Source: Oceanispirochaeta sp.
Lineage (GTDB): Bacteria > Spirochaetota > Spirochaetia > DSM-2461
NCBI RefSeq assembly: GCF_027859075.1
Contig: NZ_JAQIBL010000093.1
Location: 1-38,485, forward strand
Length of the DNA: 38,485 nucleotides
Reading direction: 5' to 3'
Made by a program: the position numbers and the translations under genes. How positions within the stretch are numbered: the stretch's first letter is position 1; the number at the start of each line of letters is the position of its first letter. Shown here one piece after another: positions 9,154-16,187 of this stretch. Under the pieces are notes generated by a model that was not told the DNA's origin, made no database searches, and saw only the letters and a program-made list of their open reading frames with translations.

Positions 9154-10188
9154 TCAGTATTCTTCCTGGTCTTCCCGGTCCAGGAAGGATTGGTATTTTT
9201 TATATAAGCCCCTAAACTGATCATAGGTCAGCCCCAGGGCATGGGCGGCCTTTTTCTGGCTGAAACGGTTCTCTTCCAGAGCCCGGCGGATAAACCTTAA
9301 TTCCACCTCCAGGATATGATCTCTGTATTCAATCAGAGGTATTTCCTTTTCATCCGGGGTATCAGAGATTCCAGGTGCGTCTTCTTCTTCGTCCCTGTTC
9401 AGGGTCTGGTAGGGGTTGTTGAAGGGATTCAGATTCATCTCTTCAATCAAACCCCCTTCCGTCTTATAGACCGCCCTTTCCACTGCATTTTTCAACTCCC
9501 TGATATTCCCGGGCCAGGAATAATCCCTCATCTTCTCTATCAGCTTTGCAGAAAATTCGGGGATTTCGGGCTTTCCCATTTCCCGGGCCATTCTCATGGC
9601 AAAATGCCCCGCCAGCAGGGCGATATCGGTGCTGCGGTAGCGCAGGGGCGGAAGGTAGAGTACCTCAAAAGAGAGGCGGTCCAGAAGGTCTTTCTTGAAT
9701 TTCCCTTCCCGGCAGAGAGCAGGCAGATCGGCATTGGTTGCCCCGATGATTCTGACATCAACCTCCAGCTCTGTAGAACTCCCCACCCGGCTGAATCGGC
9801 CGTATTCCACTGTCCGGAGGATCTTTTCCTGGACCTCTATGGGGACAAGACCAATTTCATCGAGAAAGAGAGTTCCCCCATGGGCCTCTTCAAATCGCCC
9901 TTTCCGCATCTTTCCTGCTCCGGTAAAGGAGCCTGATTCATGACCGAAGAGTTCCGACTCTATGAGAGACGGGGGAAGGGCGGCGCAGTTGACGGGGATA
10001 TAGGGATACTTCCAGCGGCTGGAGAGGAAATGCAGACGCGAGGCTGCCAGCTCCTTCCCGGTGCCTCTCTCTCCCACAAGGAGAACCGGTCTGTCCACCC
10101 GGGCGGCAAGGCTTAGATTTTGCTGAAAGTCCATGAATTCTGCCGATTCCCCCAGGGCATCGGCAGAAGGATTGGTTTCAATGCTCAT
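9154..10188 (-). CDS. pspF: PspF-like sigma-54 enhancer-binding activator
   Basis: The 344-residue protein is a AAA+ activator with no N-terminal sensory domain, as in PspF. It has Walker A GERGTGKE near residue 38, Walker B GGTLFLDEIG, the R-finger region and a C-terminal Fis-type helix-turn-helix (FSQKKAAHALGLTYDQF). The sigma-54-contacting loop reads GSFTGA instead of the common GAFTGA. The gene diverges from pspABC, whose promoter is of sigma-54 type, so it very likely activates that operon. In Escherichia coli PspA inhibits PspF directly. The ATG at 10188 is chosen over an upstream in-frame start because the family-like sequence begins there and a -10 hexamer ends exactly six bases before it; no ribosome binding site is present. 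Confidence 0.88.
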   Translation of the reverse strand: MSIETNPSADALGESAEFMDFQQNLSLAARVDRPVLLVGERGTGKELAASRLHFLSSRWKYPYIPVNCAALPPSLIESELFGHESGSFTGAGKMRKGRFEEAHGGTLFLDEIGLVPIEVQEKILRTVEYGRFSRVGSSTELEVDVRIIGATNADLPALCREGKFKKDLLDRLSFEVLYLPPLRYRSTDIALLAGHFAMRMAREMGKPEIPEFSAKLIEKMRDYSWPGNIRELKNAVERAVYKTEGGLIEEMNLNPFNNPYQTLNRDEEEDAPGISDTPDEKEIPLIEYRDHILEVELRFIRRALEENRFSQKKAAHALGLTYDQFRGLYKKYQSFLDREDQEEY

Positions 10189-10194
10189 TGGTCT

Positions 10195-10224
10195 ATTGTA
10201 CTGATAAATGGTTAAAAATACCAA
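10195..10224 (-). promoter_or_regulatory. Predicted leaderless promoter of pspF
   Basis: On the minus strand TTGGTA (10219-10224), an 18-base spacer and TACAAT (10195-10200) are followed by AGACCA and the ATG at 10188. The predicted +1 is the start codon. Confidence 0.45.
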
Positions 10225-10296
10225 TAAAAAATTCATTCCTTGAAAATAGGAGAGTGATAAGCCGCATAAGACCCTGTCTTTCGGTGAATGGGAAGT

Positions 10297-10311
10297 TGGC
10301 ACAAATATTGC
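10297..10311 (+). promoter_or_regulatory. Sigma-54 (-24/-12) promoter of pspABC
   Basis: TGGCAC-AAATA-TTGC matches the RpoN consensus, with exactly ten bases between the invariant GG and GC. Transcription would start near 10323, giving a leader of about 65 bases before pspA. The 108-bp gap to pspF has room for upstream activator sites, but I could not define them. Confidence 0.9.
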
Positions 10312-10390
10312 GATAGTATAAGTGAAACATTACTATTGTTTATCTTCCCTTTGGGAATCGAAGCCGGGAAGAGAGACACAGGAGGAAATG

Positions 10391-11068
10391 ATGAGTATTT
10401 TTTCTAGATTCAGAGATATTGTAAACTCTAACATCAATGACATTCTGGACAAAGTGGAGGATCCTGAAAAAATGATCCGTCTGATGATTCAGGAAATGGA
10501 AGATACCCTGGTGGAGCTGAAGTCATCCTGCGCCGGCAAAATGGCTTCCAGAGCCGAGATCAACAGGGAAAAGGATTATCTTGAAAAGACCCTGGAACGC
10601 TGGGATGGCAGAGCCCGTCTTGCCCTTGAAAAGAACAGGGAAGACCTGGCTCGGGAAGCTCTTCTGGAAAAGAAGAACAGCCAGAATCAGATTGATCTGA
10701 TGAACAAAGATCTGGAGCACTTTGCCAAGCTTATTGACGAGTGTAAATCCAATATTCTACAATTGGAACAGAAACTGGAAGAGGTTCGTCAGAAGAATAA
10801 AATTCTGATTCAGAGAGGCCGCCATGCCGCCGAAACAAAGCAGGCCCGAACGGTCATGAAACAGGCCGATGGAAGTCATGCCTTTCAAAGATTCAATGAG
10901 CTTGAAAAGAAGGTTGAAATGATGGAAGCGGAAGCTGAAATGTCCTCTTATGGATTATCCGGTGGTCAGAACAGCTCCATCGAACACGAATTTGATAAAC
11001 TGGAGTCAGAGACCGAGATTGACGAGGAGCTGGCTGCCTTGAAGAAGTCCATGAAGGGAAAAGAGTAG
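10391..11068 (+). CDS. pspA: Phage shock protein A
   Basis: PspA is a peripheral membrane coiled-coil protein of the ESCRT-III superfamily that protects the inner membrane and represses PspF. The 225-residue length matches the family. The N-terminus MSIFSRFRDIVNSNINDILD is the amphipathic helix typical of PspA. It is followed by EDPEKMIRLMIQEMEDTL and a long heptad-rich helical body. The start is placed at the second of two adjacent ATGs (10391), which is five bases after AGGAGG. A longer frame from 10322 begins about at the transcription start and is not expected to be translated. It is the first gene of a sigma-54-driven operon, with pspB 3 bp downstream. Confidence 0.95.
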   Translation: MSIFSRFRDIVNSNINDILDKVEDPEKMIRLMIQEMEDTLVELKSSCAGKMASRAEINREKDYLEKTLERWDGRARLALEKNREDLAREALLEKKNSQNQIDLMNKDLEHFAKLIDECKSNILQLEQKLEEVRQKNKILIQRGRHAAETKQARTVMKQADGSHAFQRFNELEKKVEMMEAEAEMSSYGLSGGQNSSIEHEFDKLESETEIDEELAALKKSMKGKE

Positions 11069-11071
11069 ATT

Positions 11072-11299
11072 ATGCAAGCAGTCTGGATCGTCGCTATCGC
11101 CGTGGGAATCCCGGTTTTAAGCGGTACAATTACCCGCATTACAAAACTATACTACGCAAACAGAGATAAAGAGCGGGAAATCAGCCGCGGCGCCGAATCA
11201 GAATCATTGGAAGATATTCAGGCTGGAATAAAAGAACTGAAGAGGAGGGTGGGGAATCTTGAAACCATCCTCCTGGATCAGGAAAATCGAACACAATAA
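11072..11299 (+). CDS. pspB: PspB-like membrane regulator
   Basis: A 75-residue protein with one N-terminal transmembrane segment (residues 3-20) and a charged C-terminal helix ending in RRVGNLETIL. This is the same layout and a similar C-terminal motif as PspB. In enterobacteria PspB acts with PspC to sense membrane stress and relieve PspA inhibition of PspF. It sits between pspA (3 bp upstream) and pspC, as in the classical operon. The assignment rests on position, size and topology more than on strong sequence identity. Confidence 0.75.
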   Translation: MQAVWIVAIAVGIPVLSGTITRITKLYYANRDKEREISRGAESESLEDIQAGIKELKRRVGNLETILLDQENRTQ

Positions 11300-11342
11300 C
11301 GCTTTTTTAAGAAGAGCGGTTTGAGTATAAGAGGAGATCGAA

Positions 11343-11714
11343 ATGATGGCTTATACAGCACAAAAACTGTACCGTTCCCGGAGAGGTAAAATCTTCGGTA
11401 TTTGTCAGGGAATTGCCGACTGGCGGGATCTGCCTGTGGAATACATCCGTATTTTTATGATTCTGGCCTTTCTGTTCACCGGATTCTTTCCGGTGGGAAT
11501 TCTATACTTTCTGGCAGCTCTGATTCTTCCTATGGAACCGGAAGGGTTCAAATCCGCCAGTTCCTTCAGGCAGGAGGAATTCAGCCGGAAAGACCAGTAT
11601 GAAAATGTCCGCCGTGAATATAGTGATTTGAAAGATCGTGTCAGGAATATGGAAGGCAGAGTCTTTGACAAGGAACGGGACTGGGACGAAAGGTTTAAGA
11701 AAGAGAAGAAATAA
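11343..11714 (+). CDS. pspC: PspC-domain membrane protein
   Basis: The N-terminal PspC domain (residues 5-65) is recognisable from KLYRSRRGKIFGICQGIADW, followed by a hydrophobic membrane segment (FMILAFLFTGFFPVGILYF) and the LPMEPEG border. A charged coiled-coil tail covers residues 85-123. PspC is the inner-membrane stress sensor partner of PspB. Start ATG 11343 follows GAGGAG by six bases. A 43-bp gap with a weak hairpin separates it from pspB. A strong terminator follows. Confidence 0.92.
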   Translation: MMAYTAQKLYRSRRGKIFGICQGIADWRDLPVEYIRIFMILAFLFTGFFPVGILYFLAALILPMEPEGFKSASSFRQEEFSRKDQYENVRREYSDLKDRVRNMEGRVFDKERDWDERFKKEKK

Positions 11715-11731
11715 GTCCTTTCAATTGGAAT

Positions 11732-11767
11732 ACCGGCTGATCTGATCACAGATTGCCGGTTCTTTTT
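11732..11767 (+). terminator. Rho-independent terminator of the psp operon
   Basis: Outer stem ACCGGC/GCCGGT (11732-11737 with 11755-11760) and inner stem ATCTG/CAGAT are followed by TCTTTTT. Confidence 0.85.
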
Positions 11768-11780
11768 GCCCCCCGGGCTT

Positions 11781-12557
11781 TCAGCTTTTCAGGTATCCCA
11801 GATTATCGGAAATTTTCCCGGCCCCTTCTTTTACTTTCAAGGCCAGCTTTTTCATTTTTTCTTTTGTCATCCTCAATGACGGTCCAGAAATACTGAGGGC
11901 ACCACAGATGACTCCCTTGTTGTCAAAAATAGGGGCTGCAACGCAACGAACACCGGGTTCATTTTCCTCCAGGTCAAAGGCCCATCCATTTTTTCTGATC
12001 TCAATCAGTCTTACTTCCAGTTCTTCAGGAGTGGTGACAGAATATTCTGTTCGAGCTGTCCAGTCGGCGTGTTCCAGCATGCGCTCTTTTTCATCATGGC
12101 CCATATTTGCCAGGATCACTTTCCCAACACCCGTGCAGACTACCGGAGCAAATCGCCCTTGAGCAGAACCCATGGCTACCCTGAGTGCCAGGGGGGATTC
12201 TATTTTATCAAGATAGAATACCTGATGGTTTTCCATGGAAGCAAGGTGTATTGTCTCCTTCGAGTATTCGGCCAGTTCTTCCATGACAGGAAGTGAAGCC
12301 TTGTGGATATCCAGGCGGTTCAGTGCTTGTACACCAACCTGGAAAAGCTTCAGTGTGAGTGAATATTTCTCATTGTTTCTGTTCTGGCTGACATAACCGA
12401 GACCAGAGAGTGTATTCAGGAATCGGTAGACCGTACTCTTATTCCCGTCCACTGCGGCGGCCAGTTCGGTCACACCCACCTCTTCCTGGGCAGAGAGGGT
12501 TTCCAGCAACTTCATCGTTTTTAATACGGATAATACAGGCTCGGCGGTTTTCATCAT
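11781..12557 (-). CDS. IclR-family transcriptional regulator
   Basis: The 258-residue protein has an N-terminal winged helix-turn-helix (VGVTELAAAVDGNKSTVYRFLNT would be the recognition region, roughly residues 27-50). It also has a C-terminal IclR effector domain (GVGKVILA, RCVAAPIFDNKG, ALSISGPS). Such proteins respond to small organic acids or sugar-acid metabolites. No catabolic genes adjoin it, so the effector and targets are unknown. The start is the first of two adjacent ATGs (12557), six bases after TAAAAT and without a ribosome binding site, hence predicted leaderless. An imperfect palindrome upstream may be its own operator. Confidence 0.92.
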   Translation of the reverse strand: MMKTAEPVLSVLKTMKLLETLSAQEEVGVTELAAAVDGNKSTVYRFLNTLSGLGYVSQNRNNEKYSLTLKLFQVGVQALNRLDIHKASLPVMEELAEYSKETIHLASMENHQVFYLDKIESPLALRVAMGSAQGRFAPVVCTGVGKVILANMGHDEKERMLEHADWTARTEYSVTTPEELEVRLIEIRKNGWAFDLEENEPGVRCVAAPIFDNKGVICGALSISGPSLRMTKEKMKKLALKVKEGAGKISDNLGYLKS

Positions 12558-12563
12558 AAGGGT

Positions 12564-12592
12564 ATTTTACATTGATGCTTTCCCGTTTGTAT
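12564..12592 (-). promoter_or_regulatory. Predicted leaderless promoter of the iclR-type gene
   Basis: On the minus strand TAAAAT (12564-12569) is followed by ACCCTT and the ATG at 12557. Seventeen bases upstream lies ATACAA, a weak -35. Confidence 0.4.
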
Positions 12593-12599
12593 ATATTAA

Positions 12600-12626
12600 T
12601 TGAAATAGAATAAAACTTTGTTTCAA
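12600..12626. promoter_or_regulatory. Candidate IclR-family operator
   Basis: TTGAAA (12600-12605) and TTTCAA (12621-12626) form the ends of an imperfect 27-bp palindrome that also matches at inner A positions. Its centre lies about 56 bp upstream of the predicted iclR start. IclR-family operators are often TGAAA/TTTCA-type palindromes. Confidence 0.35.
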
Positions 12627-12664
12627 AAAGGCGTCCCTTCTCTATTCAATGAAGGGACGCCTTT
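12627..12664 (-). terminator. Strong terminator of the small-ORF operon (possibly bidirectional)
   Basis: A perfect 14-bp stem (12627-12640 with 12651-12664, ten-base loop) is followed on the minus strand by GCCTTTTTG. It begins five bases beyond the stop of the 56-residue minus-strand ORF. A T-rich stretch on the other side allows weaker plus-strand use. Confidence 0.85.
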
Positions 12665-12668
12665 ATTC

Positions 12669-12839
12669 TTATTTATTGATATTTCTGAAGGTCAGAAGCA
12701 TAAGCAATCTGTAAAAGTGCTTCTTGATTTCCTTTCCAGTTCTACAGGCCTTCAGTTTCCGGCTTATTTCCATATTCTTTTCCATTTCAAGCCGGCCTTC
12801 GTGGAACAGTATTTCAAAGTCGTGAAGATTTTCGTACAT
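12669..12839 (-). CDS. Small unknown protein, 56 residues
   Basis: The minus-strand ATG at 12839 has GGGAG seven bases upstream and an open frame of 56 codons ending just before a strong terminator. The protein starts MYENLHDFEILFHEGRLE and is amphipathic, very charged (many Lys/Glu/Arg) and helical in appearance. A hydrophobic stretch HFYRLLMLLTF near the end is followed by a polar tail. I do not recognise a family. It lies 79 bp downstream of a 42-residue ORF on the same strand; the two probably share one transcript. Ribosome binding site, codon use and terminator support translation; function is unknown. Confidence 0.6.
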   Translation of the reverse strand: MYENLHDFEILFHEGRLEMEKNMEISRKLKACRTGKEIKKHFYRLLMLLTFRNINK

Positions 12840-12918
12840 TCTCTTTCTCCCTGACAGATTCCCGGTAGAATCTTGTCATATTACTCAGGGTTAGAAATTG
12901 AAAGCAGGGGTTCACCGT

Positions 12919-13047
12919 TTAGATTCTTTCATTCACCGGCTCCCTACTTTGTCCATTTTCTTTTATGCAGATCTGTCGCCCTTCGGCGGGTGCAGTATCC
13001 ATCAGATAGCTAGCTGATGTGTTCATTTCTCTCATTTCAATATTCAT
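12919..13047 (-). CDS. Small unknown protein, 42 residues
   Basis: The minus-strand ATG at 13047 follows a perfect AGGAGG(T) by seven bases, one of the best ribosome binding sites in the window. The 42-residue product begins MNIEMREMNTSASYLMD and is polar, with one cysteine (RQICIKENG) and no membrane segment. Longer in-frame reading upstream runs through a terminator and is not credible. No family is recognised. It appears to be the first gene of a two-gene minus-strand unit closed by the hairpin at 12627-12664. Confidence 0.5.
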   Translation of the reverse strand: MNIEMREMNTSASYLMDTAPAEGRQICIKENGQSREPVNERI

Positions 13048-13114
13048 TAATTTACCTCCTGTTATTATGTCTGATTCAAGGACAATTCGCCTTTTCCCTA
13101 GAATCACACAGGTC

Positions 13115-13147
13115 AAAAAAAACCCCCCGGAATGGTTCCGGGGGGTT
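13115..13147 (-). terminator. Strong rho-independent terminator, minus strand
   Basis: A 12-bp GC-rich stem (13121-13132 with 13136-13147, three-base loop) is followed on the minus strand by eight T residues. It ends the transcript carrying the 31-residue ORF and insulates the next small ORF. Confidence 0.9.
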
Positions 13148-13163
13148 GTTACTTCATGATTCT

Positions 13164-13259
13164 TTAAAACCAAAGTTGGAATTCCCGGAAATAGTACAAA
13201 TAAATAGTGACAGTAAATTTTCTGTCAGAAGCTGATAAACAGGGTCGGTATGTTGTCAT
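13164..13259 (-). CDS. Possible 31-residue peptide
   Basis: The minus-strand ATG at 13259 is preceded by GGAGGAAGGAAAT and encodes 31 residues, MTTYRPCLSASDRKF followed by an aromatic, hydrophobic tail (TIYLYYF, QLWF). The stop lies 16 bp before a strong minus-strand terminator, so a short dedicated transcript is likely. An in-frame ATG five codons earlier lacks a ribosome binding site. It could be a small membrane-active peptide, a leader peptide or an untranslated regulatory RNA. Function unknown. Confidence 0.35.
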   Translation of the reverse strand: MTTYRPCLSASDRKFTVTIYLYYFREFQLWF

Positions 13260-13419
13260 ATTTCCTTCCTCCATGGTTGGTTTTTAATAGTTTTATCATA
13301 GTGATGCATAATGAACAAGTGTTTTCTGCAAAAAAGTGAATTTATGCTTGCGTCTAACGGGATGACCCCCTGCTGATCTCTTCGAATGGACAGGAAGCTG
13401 TTCACTCCACTTGATCCAA

Positions 13420-13869
13420 ATGAGTTCTATGGATAACCTTGACTCTATCATGAATCGTACAGATCTGATCACACTTATACAGAAGAAGGGGCAATTCTCA
13501 TTTTCCCGTTCCGGAGGTCCCGGGGGGCAGAATGTCAACAAGGTCAATACAAAGGTCCTTTTGACTGTTGCTCTGGATGAATTGGCGGGATTGGATGAAT
13601 CTGAGCTATTGATGATCAGGGAAAAACTCAGCTCCCGGTTGAACAGCAGCGGGGAACTCTTTATTCAGCTCCAGGAGGAACGTTCCCAGTTGATGAACAG
13701 GGAACGAGCCGTAGAAAAAATGGCTGATCTTATCCTGGAATCGCTGATAGTACAAAAAAAAAGAAGAAAAACAAGGCCTTCGAGAGGGGCCAGGCAGAAG
13801 AGGCTGGATGGAAAGAAGATACAGGGGAACAAGAAAAAAAACAGGGGCAGCATCTCAATTGATGATTGA
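13420..13869 (+). CDS. arfB: Ribosome-rescue peptidyl-tRNA hydrolase ArfB (YaeJ)
   Basis: ArfB hydrolyses peptidyl-tRNA on ribosomes stalled at mRNA ends. The GGQ catalytic loop appears as SGGPGGQNVNKVNTKV near residue 31. The C-terminus is a long basic tail (KKRRKTRPSRGARQKR) that in this family inserts into the empty mRNA channel. The length of 149 residues is typical. The start is uncertain: ATGs occur at 13420, 13429 and 13450, and none has a good ribosome binding site or a well-placed -10. The last few codons lie inside the terminator hairpin. Confidence 0.9.
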   Translation: MSSMDNLDSIMNRTDLITLIQKKGQFSFSRSGGPGGQNVNKVNTKVLLTVALDELAGLDESELLMIREKLSSRLNSSGELFIQLQEERSQLMNRERAVEKMADLILESLIVQKKRRKTRPSRGARQKRLDGKKIQGNKKKNRGSISIDD

Positions 13870-13890
13870 GTTCTCCCCCTGTCTTCTTTT
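13841..13890 (+). terminator. Terminator overlapping the arfB stop codon
   Basis: Outer stem ACAGGGG/CCCCTGT (13841-13847 with 13876-13882) and inner stem CTCAAT/ATTGAG are followed by CTTCTTTT. The TGA stop of arfB (13867-13869) lies within the inner stem. Confidence 0.75.
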
Positions 13891-13900
13891 AGAAATGATT

Positions 13901-14383
13901 CTACTCGGGATTCTTTTCCATAAGCTGGTCTTTGAGGTGATTGAAGGATTCGCCGTTGGCTTCAATGGAAACGATGTCCTCTCCCTCAGACTTTAAGACA
14001 AGAGTCTTGACGTTTCCGCCCAGGAGGCTCACATCCAGGTCCAGATTTCCCGCATTATCCACCTCTATTTTACCGCTCATTTCTTTGAATCCAAAAATGA
14101 TTTCTTCATCAACCTCGGTTTCCATCATCTCCGACATGGAATTTGAAAAGTCCTGTACCGGGAATTTTTCAAATTCAATCTTTGCATAACCGGTTTCCAT
14201 ATTCATATCCATGGTTACATTAGCCGGAGTCTCTCCGAACATGGAGGACATAAAAACAAGTCCGAACACAGACAGCACAGCCACAGTGGCCTCGTAAACC
14301 TCTTCATCACTGGGTGATGCGGCAAAAAGAGCCGAAGGTAACAGTATGGACAGCATGAGAACTGTCAGTATGATTTTTTTCAT
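13901..14383 (-). CDS. Exported protein of unknown function
   Basis: A 160-residue protein with a clear type I signal peptide (MKKIILTVLMLSILLPSALFA, cleavage before ASPSDEE). The mature part is acidic and rich in alternating hydrophobic and polar stretches (MDMNMETGYAKIEF, NLDLDVSLLGG, TLVLKSEGEDIVSIEANG), suggesting a small beta-sheet periplasmic domain. I recognise no family. The ATG at 14383 is chosen for the signal peptide and GGGAG ten bases upstream; an open frame extends 25 codons further but has no good start. It follows the metallophosphoesterase gene on the same strand with a 90-bp gap and is convergent with arfB. Confidence 0.7.
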   Translation of the reverse strand: MKKIILTVLMLSILLPSALFAASPSDEEVYEATVAVLSVFGLVFMSSMFGETPANVTMDMNMETGYAKIEFEKFPVQDFSNSMSEMMETEVDEEIIFGFKEMSGKIEVDNAGNLDLDVSLLGGNVKTLVLKSEGEDIVSIEANGESFNHLKDQLMEKNPE

Positions 14384-14473
14384 TTTGTATTTTCTCCCGG
14401 GGATTCGTATTGGAATTGTCTCATAGAAATTGTATGGCAATTTAAGTATTAAATCCATATAGGGGAATAAAAA

Positions 14474-15217
14474 TTATGGAAGGTAATGGCAGCCTGTATG
14501 GATCAGCTTTTGTTTCTCTATGGAAATATCTCTCCAACCGGGGTGGTGGTCCTTGATGACATAATCTTCGGCTGCCGGATCAAGAGAGCCCAGGGTCGGC
14601 GGTGTCACATACACGGTCAATGGGGGTGAACCCAGGCGGATTTCCTTTTCGATATGATAATGCCCGCAAAAAAGGATGAGAGAGCGCCCGGTGTCACGGA
14701 TTGTTTTCTGGAACAGTTCCGGGGTCTTATAGGGGTATTTTGTATCCATGACTCTGACGCCGCAGCTGCAGGGCGGGTGGTGCTGAAACAAAAACAGCTG
14801 ATCATCCTGAATTTCTATTTCCCTCTTCAACCAGAGGATCTGCTTCATTGTCAACCTTTCCGAGGAGCTGTCCAGGAACAGGAGGGATTGTCCCTTCATG
14901 GCCACGGCTCCGGTGGTGATAACCTTGGCGGGAAGGTCTTTCAGGTTGAACACTTCCTGCATCATAAACACATTGTCATGATTCCCGGGAGTCAGGATAT
15001 AGGGGATCTCTGTCGATTCCAGGATCTCTCTGAGCCATGTGTAGATAGATTTACAGCCTTGGGGGTAGCAGACATCCCCGGTATGAATGATTAAATCAAC
15101 ATCCTGCGATCTGATGTCTTCCAGTGTTCGTAAAAATCGATCCCTGTTCTCTATTCCGTCCGGAAACTGATCTTCTTCAGAAATATGTGTATCCGTAATA
15201 TGAGCGATTTTCAGCAT
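14474..15217 (-). CDS. Calcineurin-like metallophosphoesterase
   Basis: A 247-residue cytoplasmic phosphoesterase with the full dimetal motif set: DTH at residues 8-10, HTGDV near 47, PGNHD near 80 and CGHYH near 175. The overall layout resembles class III cyclic-nucleotide phosphodiesterases (CpdA type), but substrate choice between cAMP and other phosphodiesters cannot be read from the motifs. Start ATG 15217 has AAGGA upstream; an ATG eight codons earlier is weaker. It is divergent from the ZIP transporter gene. Confidence 0.85.
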   Translation of the reverse strand: MLKIAHITDTHISEEDQFPDGIENRDRFLRTLEDIRSQDVDLIIHTGDVCYPQGCKSIYTWLREILESTEIPYILTPGNHDNVFMMQEVFNLKDLPAKVITTGAVAMKGQSLLFLDSSSERLTMKQILWLKREIEIQDDQLFLFQHHPPCSCGVRVMDTKYPYKTPELFQKTIRDTGRSLILFCGHYHIEKEIRLGSPPLTVYVTPPTLGSLDPAAEDYVIKDHHPGWRDISIEKQKLIHTGCHYLP

Positions 15218-15374
15218 GAATATTTCCTTGTCTTTGGTCAATGACGACTGATCTCTCGTAGATTACACCAGAGATCTCTTTTCATCAATCAAGATTTTTT
15301 TATTTAAAATGGTCTATATATTGCAGGGATTTCATTAATAAACAATATTATAACTATGACCAGGAGGTTTTTGA

Positions 15375-16187
15375 ATGATTGAATGGATAGCCGGATATTC
15401 ACCGGTTCAACAGGCTTTAATTGGAACACTATTCACATATGCTGTCACAGCCCTGGGGGCCAGCATGGTGTTTTTCTTTAAGGTCATAAGCAAAAAAGTA
15501 CTGGATGGTATGCTGGGATTTGCTGCGGGGGTTATGATTGCCGCCAGCTTCTGGTCTCTACTGGCACCTTCCATCGATATGTCGGAGCAGATGGGTTTGA
15601 TTCCCTGGGTTCCTCCGGTTCTCGGTTTTCTTGCCGGGGGTGTCTTTTTAAGACTCGTCGACAAGATCCTGCCTCACCTTCACTTGAACGCTCCTATGAC
15701 TGAGGTTGAAGGTGTAAAAACAAGCTGGCATAAGAGTATTCTCCTGACCCTTGCCATCACACTGCATAATATTCCTGAAGGTCTGGCCGTGGGTGTCGCC
15801 TTTGGTGCCGTGGCTGCAGGGATTCCCTCCGCTTCTCTCGCCGGGGCTGTGGCTTTGGCTTTAGGAATCGGGATTCAGAATTTCCCCGAAGGGGCGGCCG
15901 TTTCCATTCCTCTCAGACGGGAGGGATTGTCCAGAACTAAGTCATTCCTGTATGGGCAGGCATCAGGGGTTGTGGAACCGATTGCGGGAGTGTTGGGAGC
16001 TCTGCTTGTTCTTGTCATGCAGCCAGTCCTTCCCTATGCTCTTTCTTTTGCGGCAGGAGCCATGATTTTTGTTGTGGTTGAAGAGGCTATCCCCGAGTCT
16101 CAAAGCTCGGGGAATACTGATATTGCCACCATGGGAGCGATGATCGGATTTGCCGTTATGATGACCCTGGATGTCGCCCTGGGTTAG
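15375..16187 (+). CDS. ZIP-family metal transporter
   Basis: A 270-residue inner-membrane protein with about eight hydrophobic helices. The metal-binding helices IV and V carry HNIPEGLAVGV and QNFPEGAAVS, the ZIP signature of zinc/iron/manganese importers of the ZupT/GufA branch. The loop between helices III and IV has HLHLNA, a short histidine segment. ATG 15375 follows AGGAGG. The stop overlaps that of the convergent pentapeptide-repeat gene by 4 bp. Metal preference unknown. Confidence 0.9.
   Translation: MIEWIAGYSPVQQALIGTLFTYAVTALGASMVFFFKVISKKVLDGMLGFAAGVMIAASFWSLLAPSIDMSEQMGLIPWVPPVLGFLAGGVFLRLVDKILPHLHLNAPMTEVEGVKTSWHKSILLTLAITLHNIPEGLAVGVAFGAVAAGIPSASLAGAVALALGIGIQNFPEGAAVSIPLRREGLSRTKSFLYGQASGVVEPIAGVLGALLVLVMQPVLPYALSFAAGAMIFVVVEEAIPESQSSGNTDIATMGAMIGFAVMMTLDVALG

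Noticed and set aside
12618-12854. Plus-strand 78-codon ORF opposite the small-ORF island
   Set aside because: It runs through a 14-bp terminator hairpin and has no ribosome binding site; the minus-strand ORFs explain the region better.
15250-15276. Hairpin GATCTCT/AGAGATC upstream of the ZIP gene as a metal riboswitch
   Set aside because: Only a 7-bp stem with a 13-base loop; no known metal-riboswitch core could be matched.
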